DNA from: Halogranum amylolyticum
Lineage (GTDB): Archaea > Halobacteriota > Halobacteria > Halobacteriales > Haloferacaceae
Length of the DNA: 64,000 nucleotides
Reading direction: 5' to 3'
Assembly: GCF_900110465.1 (NCBI RefSeq)
Contig: NZ_FODV01000001.1
Location: forward strand, 558,001 to 622,000
The position numbers and the translations under genes are program-made. Numbering within the stretch: position 1 is the stretch's first letter; each line of letters opens with the position of its first letter. Shown piece by piece: positions 44,597 through 53,804 of this stretch. Under the pieces are notes generated by a model. It saw only the letters and a list, made by a program, of their open reading frames with translations, made no database searches and was not told the origin of the DNA.

Positions 44597-45664
44597 TCAG
44601 AACCCGAGTCCGTCCGGACTCCGCGACGGCGACAGCGGACTCGTGGGCGCGTCGTCGGGGACCTCGGGGTCGTTGTAGACGCCGGGGGCGACGTCGTTCG
44701 GCCCGTCGGCGTAGAACAGCGAGGCGAGCGCCTGGATCTGGTCGCGACCGACGCCGAGTTCGAACTGGCCGCCGCCGTACAGCGAGATGCCGTTCTCGGC
44801 GGCGTAGTCGAGCGTGTCGAACAGGGACTCGACCGTGCCGAATCGAGAGGGTTTGACGTTGAGCCACTCCGGTTCGAACGGGAGCGACTCGACGCTCTCG
44901 ACGCCCGTGATGGGGTAGTCCCACGAGATGCGGTCGGCGTTGTCTTCGACCAGCGGGTCCGTCGCCGCTGACTGGCCGGGGTCCTCGACGACGGCGTCCG
45001 GGAAGTTCTCGAACACCAGTTCGTACAGCGCCGGGTCCGGCGCCTGATCGACCTCGGTTCCCTCGTACCGGCCCTTCAGATCGAGGATGCGGACCGCGCT
45101 CGTCTCCGCTAAGTCGGCGACGACGTCCTCGGTCCACTCGGCGGTCGGGTCGAGTTTCAGCTCCGTCTCCGGATACCGCCCGAGCAGTGCGTCGACGCGC
45201 TCTGTGGTCGGCGGGTCGCCGAGGCGGGTGCTGACGACGAACCGCACCGGGTCGTAGTTGCGGTCGACGACGTCGCCGAGGTTCGTCCCCGCCTGTCGGA
45301 GTGCGAGGTCCAGCCCCGCGGACTCGACGGCCCAGCGCCGGTAGTGGCGAGCGGTGTCGCGTTCCGGCTCTCTCGCCGGAAAGAGGTCGACGTCGTCCAG
45401 CGCGGCCGAGAACTCGGCGAACGTGTACTCGCCGGGGGCTACCTGCCCGTCGTCGTTGCCGACGAGCGCCGGCGCATCGGCGAGGGCGTCGTGGTCCTCC
45501 GTGTCGTAGGTGACGTCCTCGCCACGGCCGGTCTCGTCACCGCCGGAGAGCGCGTAGACGGTCGTCGCGCGGGTGAACCCGCTCGAGGTGTCGCGCTCGG
45601 TGCGGGTGCGGTCGCTCGACTCGACGGCGAGCGTGAGGTCGGAGACTGTCTCGAAGAGAGTCAC
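44597..45664 (-). CDS. Enolase-superfamily-like protein
   Basis: A 355-residue protein whose C-terminal barrel resembles the mandelate-racemase/muconate-lactonising branch of the enolase superfamily. Strand-end segments are ELKLDPTAEW, IRILDLKGRY, DAVVEDPG and LNVKPSRFGTVE, then GISLYGGGQFELGVGRDQ. The catalytic acid/Lys pattern is partly retained, but the expected metal-binding Asp/Glu set is not clear to me, so enzymatic activity is unproven. It is convergent with the HFX_2341-type gene. GTG start at 45664. Confidence 0.78.
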   Translation of the reverse strand: MTLFETVSDLTLAVESSDRTRTERDTSSGFTRATTVYALSGGDETGRGEDVTYDTEDHDALADAPALVGNDDGQVAPGEYTFAEFSAALDDVDLFPAREPERDTARHYRRWAVESAGLDLALRQAGTNLGDVVDRNYDPVRFVVSTRLGDPPTTERVDALLGRYPETELKLDPTAEWTEDVVADLAETSAVRILDLKGRYEGTEVDQAPDPALYELVFENFPDAVVEDPGQSAATDPLVEDNADRISWDYPITGVESVESLPFEPEWLNVKPSRFGTVESLFDTLDYAAENGISLYGGGQFELGVGRDQIQALASLFYADGPNDVAPGVYNDPEVPDDAPTSPLSPSRSPDGLGF

Positions 45665-45730
45665 GCCAGGAGGTTCGGCGGGGGGCGGATTAAGCCTGAG
45701 GTGCGACCGAGCGCGTCAAGCGCGCAGCGA

Positions 45731-46474
45731 CTACTCGCCCATCCGGGATTCGAGCTTCTTCACGCGCGTCGACAGCGTCCAGAACGTCGCCGTGAGCGTC
45801 AGCACGACCGCGCCGGCGGCGGCGTACTCGTGGGCGGGCGAGGGGTGCGTGTAGAACCCCGTCGTCGCGTCGAGCAGCTGTGGCGGTAGCAAGGTGTGGT
45901 GCGGCGTCCCGACGAGGGGGACGAAGTAGTCGACGACGTCGTTCAGCCCGTACCACAGGATGGCCACCGCGACGGCCTTCACCGGGAAGTCGGAGTAGCG
46001 GTGAATGAGAAACGCCTCGACGACCATCGCGAGGTGACTCCCGAACAGGAAGGCGTACATCGGCCAGCCGACGCCGATGAAGCCGTCGAAGAACAGCGCG
46101 AGCACGTACGGCGTCCAGAAGCCGAGCTTCCAGCAGCCGAAGAACGCCAGCGCGTTGACGTACTCGTTGGACCGACCGAGCTTCCAGAGAGCCAGCGAGA
46201 GGGCGATGAAGAACGTCGCGACGGGGCTATCGGGGACGAACGGCCACATGACGAGCGGTTCGTTCGCGAACTGGAGATTGACGAGCGGCGTCGACAGCGG
46301 GATCGGCTGGAGGCCGTAGTACCAGAACCCGAAGGCGGTGCCGACGACGTTGATGGCGACGACCAGCCACGCGAGGTTCAATCCGACGTCCTCCAACCAG
46401 CGCGGCAGCGGGGCGAGCCACCGCGGCAGGTCGGCGGGGTCGGGAAGCCCCCCACGCCCGTCAGTCACAGACAT
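45731..46474 (-). CDS. DUF1405 family membrane protein
   Basis: A 247-residue, six- to seven-TM protein of the DUF1405 family, found in haloarchaea and firmicutes, function unknown. Features: NVVGTAFGFWYYGLQPIP, FWTPYVLALFF near the centre, FGSHLAMVVEAFLIHRY, AILWYGLNDVVDYF and a final basic tail (VKKLESRMGE). Start ATG 46474. It precedes no obvious partner; a DUF5518-like gene is upstream on the same strand. Confidence 0.85.
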   Translation of the reverse strand: MSVTDGRGGLPDPADLPRWLAPLPRWLEDVGLNLAWLVVAINVVGTAFGFWYYGLQPIPLSTPLVNLQFANEPLVMWPFVPDSPVATFFIALSLALWKLGRSNEYVNALAFFGCWKLGFWTPYVLALFFDGFIGVGWPMYAFLFGSHLAMVVEAFLIHRYSDFPVKAVAVAILWYGLNDVVDYFVPLVGTPHHTLLPPQLLDATTGFYTHPSPAHEYAAAGAVVLTLTATFWTLSTRVKKLESRMGE

Positions 46475-46524
46475 GACGGACTCGAAGGCAGGTGTTTACA
46501 AAGTGATAACGATAGCAGCGGCGA

Positions 46525-46926
46525 TCAACGGACGCGGTCTTCGGCGAGGTACGCCCCGAGATAGCCCCCGAGTGCGCCGAGCGCGACGGTGTAGACGCTG
46601 GCGACGAGGAAGACCACAAGCCCGAGGACGAGCCCGCCGAACGCGACGCCGAGGGGGTCGACTCCCGGCGGAACGATCGTGAACAGCGCGACGCCGAGGA
46701 ACACGACTACCACGACGGGAACCGCCGCGAGGACACCCGAGAGGGCACCGACCTTCACGCCCTGTTCGCGGGTGCCGCGCTGGAGATAGCCGGCGACACT
46801 GCCGCCGAGAATGGGCGAGAACGGGACGAACGCGAGGACGACGGTGGCGACTGCGCCGAGCAGCGCGTTGGTGAACGTCTTACCGGCGCGTGGGCTGGAC
46901 TGTGTAACTGTGGACACGAGAATCAC
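46525..46926 (-). CDS. DUF5518-like small membrane protein
   Basis: A 133-residue hydrophobic protein with about four membrane segments, matching the common haloarchaeal DUF5518 pattern: NALLGAVATVVLAFVPFSPILGGSVAGYLQ, then GALSGVLAAVPVVVVVF and a closing ALGGYLGAYLAED. Function unknown. Starts at GTG 46926 or 46917. It lies between the convergent pair DUF1405 and the divergent pdxS. Confidence 0.82.
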   Translation of the reverse strand: MILVSTVTQSSPRAGKTFTNALLGAVATVVLAFVPFSPILGGSVAGYLQRGTREQGVKVGALSGVLAAVPVVVVVFLGVALFTIVPPGVDPLGVAFGGLVLGLVVFLVASVYTVALGALGGYLGAYLAEDRVR

Positions 46927-47038
46927 TCGACAGTACCTCGCGTTCTGAGGAGATAACTACCACCGTGAGACGACCGTGCGTGGCTCGTGACAACACGGGA
47001 AAGATACCCGTTAAGTGGGTCCGGTCAAACGCACAAGT

Positions 47039-47947
47039 ATGCCCGAAGAAACCGACCTCGAAGAACTCAAGCGCGGAACGGACCTCGTGAAGCGTGGGTT
47101 CGCACAGATGCAGAAGGGCGGCGTCATCATGGACGTCGTCACGCGCGAACAGGCTCGAATCGCCGAGGACGCCGGCGCGGTCGCCGTCATGTCGCTGGAG
47201 GCAGTCCCGGCCGACATCCGCAAGCGCGGCGGGGTCGCCCGGATGGCCGACCCCGCGTCCGTCGAGGAGATTATCGACGAAGTCTCCATCCCAGTGATGG
47301 GGAAGGCCCGCATCGGCCACCACACCGAGGCGCAGATCCTCGAATCAGTCGGCGTCGACATGATCGACGAGTCAGAGGTGCTCACGCCCGCCGACGACGA
47401 GTACCACATCGACAAACGCGAGTTCACCTCGCCGTTCGTCTGCGGTGCACGCAACCTGCAGGAGGCGCTCCGCCGCATCGACGAGGGCGCGGCGATGATT
47501 CGGACCAAGGGCGAAGCAGGGACGGGCGACGTCAACCAGGCGGTCACCCACCAGCGCGCCATCAAGGGCGCGATCCGCCAACTGGAGGGGATGAGCTACG
47601 AGGAACGGAAGAAGTGGGCCCGCGAGCACGAGGCCCCCGCCGACCTCGTCCACGAGACGGCCGAGATGGGCCGACTCCCGGTCGTCAACTTCGCGGCCGG
47701 CGGCATCGCCACGCCCGCGGACGCGGCGCTGATGATGCATCACGGCTGTGACGGCATCTTCGTCGGTTCGGGCATCTTCGGTGCCGAGGACCCTGTCTCG
47801 ATGGGCAACGCCATCGTCGAGGCGGTCAACAACTGGGACGACCCCGAGACGCTCGCGGAGATCGCCGCCAACATCGGCAAGGGGATGAAGGGGCAGTCGA
47901 ACAGCGAGATGACCGACGACGAGAAACTGCAGGGCCGCGGGGTCTAA
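47039..47947 (+). CDS. pdxS: Pyridoxal 5'-phosphate synthase subunit PdxS
   Basis: A 302-residue DXP-independent PLP synthase lyase. It builds PLP from ribose 5-phosphate (or ribulose 5-phosphate), glyceraldehyde 3-phosphate and ammonia supplied by the PdxT glutaminase. Motifs: KGGVIMDVV near the N-terminus, catalytic Lys in [29 protein letters not shown] and [23 protein letters not shown]. Length is normal for the family. ATG 47039. The pdxT partner is not adjacent. The following intergenic region has two strong hairpins. Confidence 0.97.
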   Translation: MPEETDLEELKRGTDLVKRGFAQMQKGGVIMDVVTREQARIAEDAGAVAVMSLEAVPADIRKRGGVARMADPASVEEIIDEVSIPVMGKARIGHHTEAQILESVGVDMIDESEVLTPADDEYHIDKREFTSPFVCGARNLQEALRRIDEGAAMIRTKGEAGTGDVNQAVTHQRAIKGAIRQLEGMSYEERKKWAREHEAPADLVHETAEMGRLPVVNFAAGGIATPADAALMMHHGCDGIFVGSGIFGAEDPVSMGNAIVEAVNNWDDPETLAEIAANIGKGMKGQSNSEMTDDEKLQGRGV

Positions 47948-47973
47948 AACCGACCTTTTTTTCACGGGTCCCC

Positions 47974-47990
47974 GGCCACCTTCGGTGGCC
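47974..47990. terminator. Hairpin 3' of pdxS
   Basis: GGCCACC-TTC-GGTGGCC is a perfect 7-bp stem with a 3-nt loop, 27 nt after the pdxS stop. A T-run (47956-47962) precedes it and is likelier to be the intrinsic stop signal itself. It may support RNA 3' end formation, as the next gene is convergent. Confidence 0.45.
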
Positions 47991-48023
47991 TCGAACCCCG
48001 CCAAAAAAACCTCGATGAAAAAG

Positions 48024-48057
48024 CCGCGAGATTCGGGCCTTCGGCCCTCACTCGCGG
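48024..48057. terminator. Compound 34-nt hairpin between pdxS and the convergent universal stress gene
   Basis: CCGCGAG (48024-48030) pairs with CTCGCGG (48051-48057). Inside, GGGCC-TTC-GGCCC (48035-48047) gives a second perfect stem, with small internal loops. The structure lies 74 nt before the stop of the convergent gene at 48131. Bidirectional terminator or small RNA are both possible. Confidence 0.4.
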
Positions 48058-48130
48058 TACAACGCTCTCGTACGCTTTCCGTTACCGCGATCACGACAGC
48101 ACCGTTCCCGCGACAGCAACAACAGAAAAC

Positions 48131-48586
48131 CTACTCCTCGTCGCCGAGCAACACCGTCACCGGGCCGTCGAAGGTGAGGAGCACCTGTTGAGTCAGATCG
48201 CCGAACAGCGCCTTCCCGGTCGGTGAGCGGCGACGGCCGGCGATGAACAGGTGATCACAGCCGTGTGCGTCGGCGACGTCGAGGATACTGTCGACCTCGC
48301 GACCGAACACGGCCTCCGTGTGGTAGTCGACGTCGAGCCCGTCGAACGTCTCCGAGGCCGTCCGCTCCAGTTTGCGGGTGACCGACTCCTCGGCCTGTTC
48401 GATGGTGTAGACGAGATCCGAGGACCCGATGCTCGCGACGGCGTCGTGGGTGTCTTCGTACTCCTCGGTCGGCGTCACCGAGAGCAACACCAGTTCGGCA
48501 CCGCTGCCGGCGGCGAGTTCGCCGGCCTCGCGGAGGATGCGGTCGTTGTGGGCGGAGTCGGTGACGACGACGAGTGCGCGGTTCAT
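48131..48586 (-). CDS. Universal stress protein (UspA family)
   Basis: A 151-residue UspA-type protein: the N-terminal RALVVVTDSAHNDRILREAGELA strand-helix and the C-terminal GCDHLFIAGRRRSPTGKALFGDLTQQVLLTFDGPVTVLL. The ATP-binding loop GxxxxGxxxxGS is altered (AGRRRSPTGKALFGDLT), with only a partial glycine pattern. Function in stress is family-typical and otherwise unknown. Start ATG 48586. Confidence 0.92.
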   Translation of the reverse strand: MNRALVVVTDSAHNDRILREAGELAAGSGAELVLLSVTPTEEYEDTHDAVASIGSSDLVYTIEQAEESVTRKLERTASETFDGLDVDYHTEAVFGREVDSILDVADAHGCDHLFIAGRRRSPTGKALFGDLTQQVLLTFDGPVTVLLGDEE

Positions 48587-48686
48587 ACTTTCGATTCGAC
48601 ACGTGGGGTGATGAAGATTCTCGGATAACTGTCATCTCGGCGCACGCGAGCCAGTGTCAGGCTGCCGTCGACGCGTCGTCGGCGTC

Positions 48687-49568
48687 TCAGTAGTCGAGAA
48701 CTTCCGCGCCCTTGCCGATTCGGGTCTGGTACGCCCGCGAGTCGACGCCGGCGTCGGCGAACGCGTCGACCATCGCACTGGCGATCTCCCGGCGGTTCCG
48801 AGAGTGGCAGGCGGCGAGCACGCCCGGTCCGGCCCCGCTGACTGTGACGCCGGTAGCGCCGGCGTCGAACGCCGCCTGGCGGACCTCCTCGTAGCCGGTG
48901 ATCAGTTCGGCCCGGGCGGGTGTGACGACTCTGTCGTACATCCCCTGGCCGACGAGGTCGGGACTGTTACGACACATCCCGGTGGCGAGCGTGGCCGCCT
49001 GTCCGACCGTATGAACCACGTCGTCCAGTGACGCCTCCGAGGGGATCACGCGGCGGGCGTCGCGCGTCGACACCGCGATCTCGGGGAGGCAAGCGACCAG
49101 CGGGATCGACGCCCGGACCGTCGTCACGTCGTCGCCGGCGGCGATGGTGAACCCGCCGAGGATAGAGGGAGCGACGTTGTCGACGTGGGGTTCACCCGAG
49201 ACGACGGCTTCGCCCTCGCCTGCGATGGGGACGAGCTCCTTCCGAGTGAGTCCGCGGTCGTACAGCTGGTTGAGGCCGACGGCGACGGCGGCGGCGCTCG
49301 CCGCCGACGACCCCAGCCCCGAGGCGGGACGGATCCCCTTGTCGATCTTGATGTGCGCCGGGGCGTCGAGCGCTTCGACGACGGCACCGACCGTGTTCTT
49401 CTTCGGGTCTTCCGGGATGAACTGACTGCCCGCACCCGTCACCTCGATAGTCGTCCGCGAGGCTTTCTCGACGCTGACGACGTCCGCCGGACGGTCGAGG
49501 GCCACCCCGAAGACGTCGAAACCGCTGCCCAAGTTCGCACTCGTCGCTGGGGCCCTCACCGTAATCAT
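48687..49568 (-). CDS. thrB: Homoserine kinase ThrB
   Basis: A 293-residue GHMP kinase that phosphorylates homoserine in threonine biosynthesis. Motifs: N-terminal VRAPATSANLGSGFDVFG, the ATP-binding loop PASGLGSSAASAAA, and the C-terminal GATGVTVSGAGPGVLAACH. Length is normal. ATG 49568. It is on its own on the minus strand; thrC is not in the window. Confidence 0.96.
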   Translation of the reverse strand: MITVRAPATSANLGSGFDVFGVALDRPADVVSVEKASRTTIEVTGAGSQFIPEDPKKNTVGAVVEALDAPAHIKIDKGIRPASGLGSSAASAAAVAVGLNQLYDRGLTRKELVPIAGEGEAVVSGEPHVDNVAPSILGGFTIAAGDDVTTVRASIPLVACLPEIAVSTRDARRVIPSEASLDDVVHTVGQAATLATGMCRNSPDLVGQGMYDRVVTPARAELITGYEEVRQAAFDAGATGVTVSGAGPGVLAACHSRNRREIASAMVDAFADAGVDSRAYQTRIGKGAEVLDY

Positions 49569-49685
49569 GCCTCTCGATTTCTGAGGTCGGAAGAAAAAGG
49601 TAGCGGAGACGCCGTTCGAGACGGAGCTGAGAGCCGCGAGAACGGGACCGAGTCGACGACCCCGTTTCGGGGGAGACGCTGCCGA

Positions 49686-49937
49686 TCAGTCGCGTGCGGT
49701 CACGTAGACCAGCGGCCCGACGACGAGGAGCGCCAGCCCCAAGAACAGGTAGTGCGGCTTCGCGAGGGACTGCGGCGTGAGCATGAAGATGACACCGAAC
49801 AGGACCGTGTTGATGCCGAGGATCTTCTGTGATTTCAGAGGCAGCGCCGCGAGGGTCGTTAGGATGAATCCCAGCAGCAGTGCCTGCCCGACGTTGTAGT
49901 TGAGCAGGAAACTGTCGATGAGCTGTAGCGGCAGCAT
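49686..49937 (-). CDS. Small membrane protein, unknown function
   Basis: An 83-residue protein with two to three membrane helices (about residues 6-36, GQALLLGFILTTLAALPL, and 42-78, NTVLFGVIFMLTP and HYLFLGLALLVVGPLV). No family recognised. It is probably cotranscribed with the upstream 76-residue membrane protein (gap 43 nt). Start ATG 49937. Confidence 0.75.
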   Translation of the reverse strand: MLPLQLIDSFLLNYNVGQALLLGFILTTLAALPLKSQKILGINTVLFGVIFMLTPQSLAKPHYLFLGLALLVVGPLVYVTARD

Positions 49938-49980
49938 TCTTGCTCGTAACTCACCGCGAATCCTGCATTAAAGTTCCGTT

Positions 49981-50211
49981 CTACCGTCCGCCGGGTCCGG
50001 TGAGATCCATCTTTCGGAGCCAACCGTACCAGAGGACGAACACCATCCCCGCGTAGCCCAAGACGAACACGAACGAACCGAACGTCGGGTAGCCGGCGTT
50101 GCCGAGGAACCACCGCGCCAGTCCGGAGCCGGCGACCCCGACGAACAGGATCGCCAGGATGAGAACTCTGTCGCCGGACAGCAGCCCGCTACTCTCAGTC
50201 ACGTCGCTCAT
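49981..50211 (-). CDS. Small two-TM membrane protein, DUF7312-like
   Basis: A 76-residue protein with two predicted membrane segments (RVLILAILFVGVAGSGLARW and FGSFVFVLGYAGMVFVLWYG) and a short positively charged tail. It resembles small haloarchaeal DUF proteins; the name is tentative. ATG 50211. Divergent from the Eis-like gene (gap 110 nt) and likely cotranscribed with the next small membrane protein. Confidence 0.7.
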   Translation of the reverse strand: MSDVTESSGLLSGDRVLILAILFVGVAGSGLARWFLGNAGYPTFGSFVFVLGYAGMVFVLWYGWLRKMDLTGPGGR

Positions 50212-50321
50212 GGCTTCCTCTCCGGACCGAATCGCCGTGAATCCCTCGGTTCGGCTCTCCGGTGTGTCCCGGTGTGACACGCGACCCGGAAGGCTTTGGT
50301 CGGGGCTGTCGATGCGAGCGC

Positions 50322-51551
50322 ATGGACTATCGGCCCATCCCCGAGGACCACGACGAGGCGGTCCACCGACTCCTTAGTTACGCCTTCCAACCGGAGAGGG
50401 GTCCCGACCCCGACGACGAGGACCACGAGCGACCCGAGGAGTACCACCGGCGCGGACTGTACGACGTCGACCCGGACACGCCGACTGACGACCCAGACAC
50501 GCCGACCGCCGACGATCTCGTCGTGACGTGTGGCTACTACGACTTCACCGCGCGGATCCGCGACGAGTTTCACCCCGTCGGCGGCGTCTCGGCGGTCGCC
50601 TCGCCGCCCGAGTCGCGTCGACGGGGGTACGTCGCCGACCTGCTCGCGAACCTCCACCGCGAGTTCCGCGAGGAGGAGATCGGGTTCGCCGTCCTCTGGC
50701 CGTTCGAGTACGCCTTCTACCGGCGGTTCGGCTACGCCATGACGAACACGTCGGTCACGACGTCGGTGCCACCCGCGGAGCTCGGCGACGTCGTCCCCGA
50801 CCCGGCCGGGACGTTCCGCCGTCTCGACGCCGGCGACTACGCCGAACTGGACACGGTCCACCGTGCGTGGGCGACCGAGGCGCTCGGCCTCCGCCGCACC
50901 GAGGGCTGGTGGCGCTACCGCACGTTCCAGGGGTGGCGAAAGGACCCGTACGTCTACGGCTGGGCGGACAGGACGGGGACGCTGCGCGGCTACCTCTGCT
51001 ACACCGTCGACGAGGACGGCGACGACAAACGCATGGACGTCTCCGAACTCGCCGCCGTCGACGACGAGGCCCGCGGCCACCTGCTGCGGTTCTGTCGCGA
51101 CCACGACTCGCAGGTCGACACGGTCCGACTCCGCGGGAAGGCGGGCGAGACGCGACTGCTGCAGACGCTCTCGGACCCCCGCGCTGTGGACGTCGAGGTC
51201 CGACCGGGACCGATGGCCCGCATCGTCGACCTCGAGACTGTCGTCGACGCGCTCTCGTTCCCGGACGACGCGACCGGATCGGTCGCGCTCGCCGTCCGCG
51301 ACGACCACTGCGACTGGAACGACGGAACGTTCGAGCTGACCGTCGGGAGCGACGGTGCGACCTGCCTCCGGAGCGACGCGGACGCCGACGCGACTCTCGA
51401 CATCGGCGCGCTCTCGCAGTTGGCTCTCGGGTCGCTGTCGGTCGACGAGTTGGAACGAAACGGCGACCTGACCGTCGAGTCCGCGGCGGCCCGTGAGACG
51501 CTCGCGGCGCTCTTCCCGACCGAGGCGGTCTACCTCCGCGAAGGGTTCTGA
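50322..51551 (+). CDS. Eis-like GNAT acetyltransferase
   Basis: A 409-residue protein of the enhanced-intracellular-survival (Eis) type: two GNAT-like domains followed by a sterol-carrier-like C-terminal domain. The first domain has VGGVSAVASPPESRRRGYVADLLANLHREFRE (acetyl-CoA loop) and ALLWPFEYAFYRRFGYAMTN-like motif B at VLWPFEYAFYRRFGY. The C-terminal part (about 310-409) has ELTVGSDGATC and TLDIGALSQLALGSLS, the SCP2-like fold. The acetyl acceptor (amine) is unknown. ATG 50322. Confidence 0.88.
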   Translation: MDYRPIPEDHDEAVHRLLSYAFQPERGPDPDDEDHERPEEYHRRGLYDVDPDTPTDDPDTPTADDLVVTCGYYDFTARIRDEFHPVGGVSAVASPPESRRRGYVADLLANLHREFREEEIGFAVLWPFEYAFYRRFGYAMTNTSVTTSVPPAELGDVVPDPAGTFRRLDAGDYAELDTVHRAWATEALGLRRTEGWWRYRTFQGWRKDPYVYGWADRTGTLRGYLCYTVDEDGDDKRMDVSELAAVDDEARGHLLRFCRDHDSQVDTVRLRGKAGETRLLQTLSDPRAVDVEVRPGPMARIVDLETVVDALSFPDDATGSVALAVRDDHCDWNDGTFELTVGSDGATCLRSDADADATLDIGALSQLALGSLSVDELERNGDLTVESAAARETLAALFPTEAVYLREGF

Positions 51552-51557
51552 CCCCTT

Positions 51558-53324
51558 TCACCGCTCTTCGACCCAGACCGGCCCGGCCCACGCCATCCCA
51601 CCGTCGGTCTGCGTCACCCGGACGTAGTAGACGTCGGCGTCGGTCCCCCGCCTCTCGTCCCACACCATCCCCGTCACCGGGTCGTCGTCGGTCAGCGACG
51701 CCGTACAGACGTAGTCGGAGAGCGGTTCGTCGGTGTCGGCGTCGACGCTACCGAGATGGTCGACCGCGAACGCCTCGACCACTCCGTCGTCGACTCCGCC
51801 GTCGGCCTCCCCGTCGCTCGTCCTCGTCGCCGCCGCCTCCGCCTGCTCGCCTGCGAGCGCCCACACCTCGTTGTTCTTGACGACGGCGACGCGTGCCAGC
51901 GGTGCCGTCCCGGCGACGGCGACCTCGACGGCTCGCTCGGTGTCGTCGCCGTCGACGACGACGGTGCTGTCTGCCTCGCCGAACCGCGTCCCGTCGACGG
52001 CGAAGTCGACGACGATGCGGTGCGGTTGGGTCGTCCCGTAGACCCGCCGGTCGGCGAGCGCGTCGAAGGTGGCTTCGCGGGTGAGCTCGGGCGCGTAGAA
52101 GGCGGTGAGTCCGCCGGGGTAGCTCTGTTCGTCCCAGACGCGCCAGACGTTCGCCCAGCCGATCCCGTCTTCGCGCCACTCGGCGAGGCTCGGGAGATGG
52201 GGTCTGGTATGGATGAGCGAGTGACCCGGGTGCGGCCCGTGGTAGTCCGCCGAGGCGACCATCCCCACGCGGTAGCCGAGTTCGAGGGCGTCCTGTACGT
52301 AGTGTCCCGCCTCGTCGATCTCGCCCTGCCCCATCGCCAGCGGATACCGGTTGCCGTCGCGTCCGGGTCGCTCGCTGCTGCCCCACTGGGAGTAGACTTC
52401 GACCAGCGGCGCGAGGTCGTCGTCGTAGTCGGCCGCCGAGAAATCGAACGGATACATTTTCTCGGCTGGGTGGTGGGGGATCGTCAGCGCCCGCCCCTCG
52501 CTCTCGTCGTTCCACTCGCGGAGGCGTCGCCAGAGCTTCTCGTAGGTGTCGGTGTCGGTCGTCAGCGAGTCGAACAGTTCGGCCTCGGCGACGCCGTCGA
52601 AGTAGACGTTGACGTGGCCGCCGCGGTTCGGCTGTTTCGTCCACTCGTAGGCCATCAGCGTGACGAACTCTTCGGGGTCGTGGAACTCCTCGGCCACTGC
52701 CTTCAACCGGTCGAAGTACTCGCGGTGCATCCGCTCGCGCTGCCACGACGGCGGGATGAAGAACCCCATCGTGTCGTGGTCGGTGTAGGCGACGACGTCG
52801 AGCGCCATCACGTCGCGGCCGAACCGCATCCCCTTCGCTACGCTCCCAGTACCGTCCGAGAGCCGTGAGTGCAGGTGGATGTCGCCCCAGTAGAGCCGCC
52901 GGTCGGGTTCGGCGTCGGTCACCCGGACGGGGTTGCTGACGAACCGCGCGCCAGACTCGTCGTGAGTGAGAAGCAGATACTGGATCCCCGTCGACCCGAA
53001 CGCGACGTCGCCGCGTTTCGCAACGCCGCCGTCCTGCGGGTCGAACCGGATGGAGTCGGAGTGGACCGCCTCGGGGTCCGTCGAGTCGAGGCTGAAACGC
53101 CCACGGAAGTCGTCGACGAGGCGTTCGCACTCGTCCCACGCCTGGACGGTCAACTCGACGGACTCGTCGGTCACCGCGTTCGACGGGAGAACGGCGTGGA
53201 CACGGTCGAACGTCTGCGTTCGACTGTCGAGCAACGTCCGGAGAGACGGTGCGTTCCGGACGAAGACGCCGACACTCTCTTTGGCTTTGAACAGCGGCCC
53301 GTCGGCGGCGACGCCGGAGAACAT
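51558..53324 (-). CDS. DUF3604 / PHP-type metal-dependent phosphoesterase-like protein
   Basis: A 588-residue protein. A beta-rich N-terminal 150 residues is followed by a PHP-like metallohydrolase domain: YWGDIHLHSRLSDGTGS (HxH), VVAYTDHDTMGF, TLMAYEWTKQPNRGGHVNVYF, ALTIPHHPAEK and ASADYHGPHPGHS with further His residues. Three metal ions are usual in PHP proteins. The DUF3604 family is of unknown substrate. Possible membrane or envelope attachment is not obvious. It converges on the Eis-like gene (gap 6 nt). Confidence 0.85.
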   Translation of the reverse strand: MFSGVAADGPLFKAKESVGVFVRNAPSLRTLLDSRTQTFDRVHAVLPSNAVTDESVELTVQAWDECERLVDDFRGRFSLDSTDPEAVHSDSIRFDPQDGGVAKRGDVAFGSTGIQYLLLTHDESGARFVSNPVRVTDAEPDRRLYWGDIHLHSRLSDGTGSVAKGMRFGRDVMALDVVAYTDHDTMGFFIPPSWQRERMHREYFDRLKAVAEEFHDPEEFVTLMAYEWTKQPNRGGHVNVYFDGVAEAELFDSLTTDTDTYEKLWRRLREWNDESEGRALTIPHHPAEKMYPFDFSAADYDDDLAPLVEVYSQWGSSERPGRDGNRYPLAMGQGEIDEAGHYVQDALELGYRVGMVASADYHGPHPGHSLIHTRPHLPSLAEWREDGIGWANVWRVWDEQSYPGGLTAFYAPELTREATFDALADRRVYGTTQPHRIVVDFAVDGTRFGEADSTVVVDGDDTERAVEVAVAGTAPLARVAVVKNNEVWALAGEQAEAAATRTSDGEADGGVDDGVVEAFAVDHLGSVDADTDEPLSDYVCTASLTDDDPVTGMVWDERRGTDADVYYVRVTQTDGGMAWAGPVWVEER

Positions 53325-53388
53325 TGTTGTCGAGACCGTCGTCCGCCCGCTATTTCAAACGACAGGCTGCCGAGAGTCTCCCGCCGTC

Positions 53389-53688
53389 TCAGCGCTCGGT
53401 GTCGTAGCCGCGCTCCCGAAGGAGGTCCGGGACGCGCTGGAGATGGTTGCCCTGGAGTTCGATCTCGCCGTCCTCGACGGTGCCGCCGCAGGCGAGTGTC
53501 CGCTTGAGGTCGCTCGCGAGCGCCTTCACGTCGGTGTCGCCGTCGAACCCGGCGACGACGGTGACCGGTTTCCCGTACCGTCGGGTGTCGACGCGTACCG
53601 TCAACACTTGGTGGGTTCGCTGGAGGTCCGCGTCGATGCCGAGGTCGTCCGGGAGGCCCGTGATGCGACTGAATTCGTCTTGTGCCAC
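53389..53688 (-). CDS. SUI1/eIF1-family protein lacking the N-terminal zinc motif
   Basis: A 99-residue eIF1-like protein. The core is canonical: LTVRVDTRRYGKPVTVVAGFDG, KRTLACGGTVEDGEIELQGNH and a closing LRERGY. It should help select the start codon on the small ribosomal subunit. The typical archaeal N-terminus has a CxxC-CxC zinc knuckle, replaced here by DEFSRITGLPDDLGIDADL, so this is probably a paralogue of the main SUI1. The GTG at 53688 is chosen over a longer frame. Confidence 0.88.
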   Translation of the reverse strand: MAQDEFSRITGLPDDLGIDADLQRTHQVLTVRVDTRRYGKPVTVVAGFDGDTDVKALASDLKRTLACGGTVEDGEIELQGNHLQRVPDLLRERGYDTER

Positions 53689-53804
53689 GAGTAGAGTACG
53701 CACCGAGACGCTAAGGGTGTATGCCTCGCGCCGAGGGCGGAGACACGCGGTCGCCAGCCGTGCGAAGAGTTTTGCCTCGGTCCGCCCGAACTGAAGCCGA
53801 AGCC

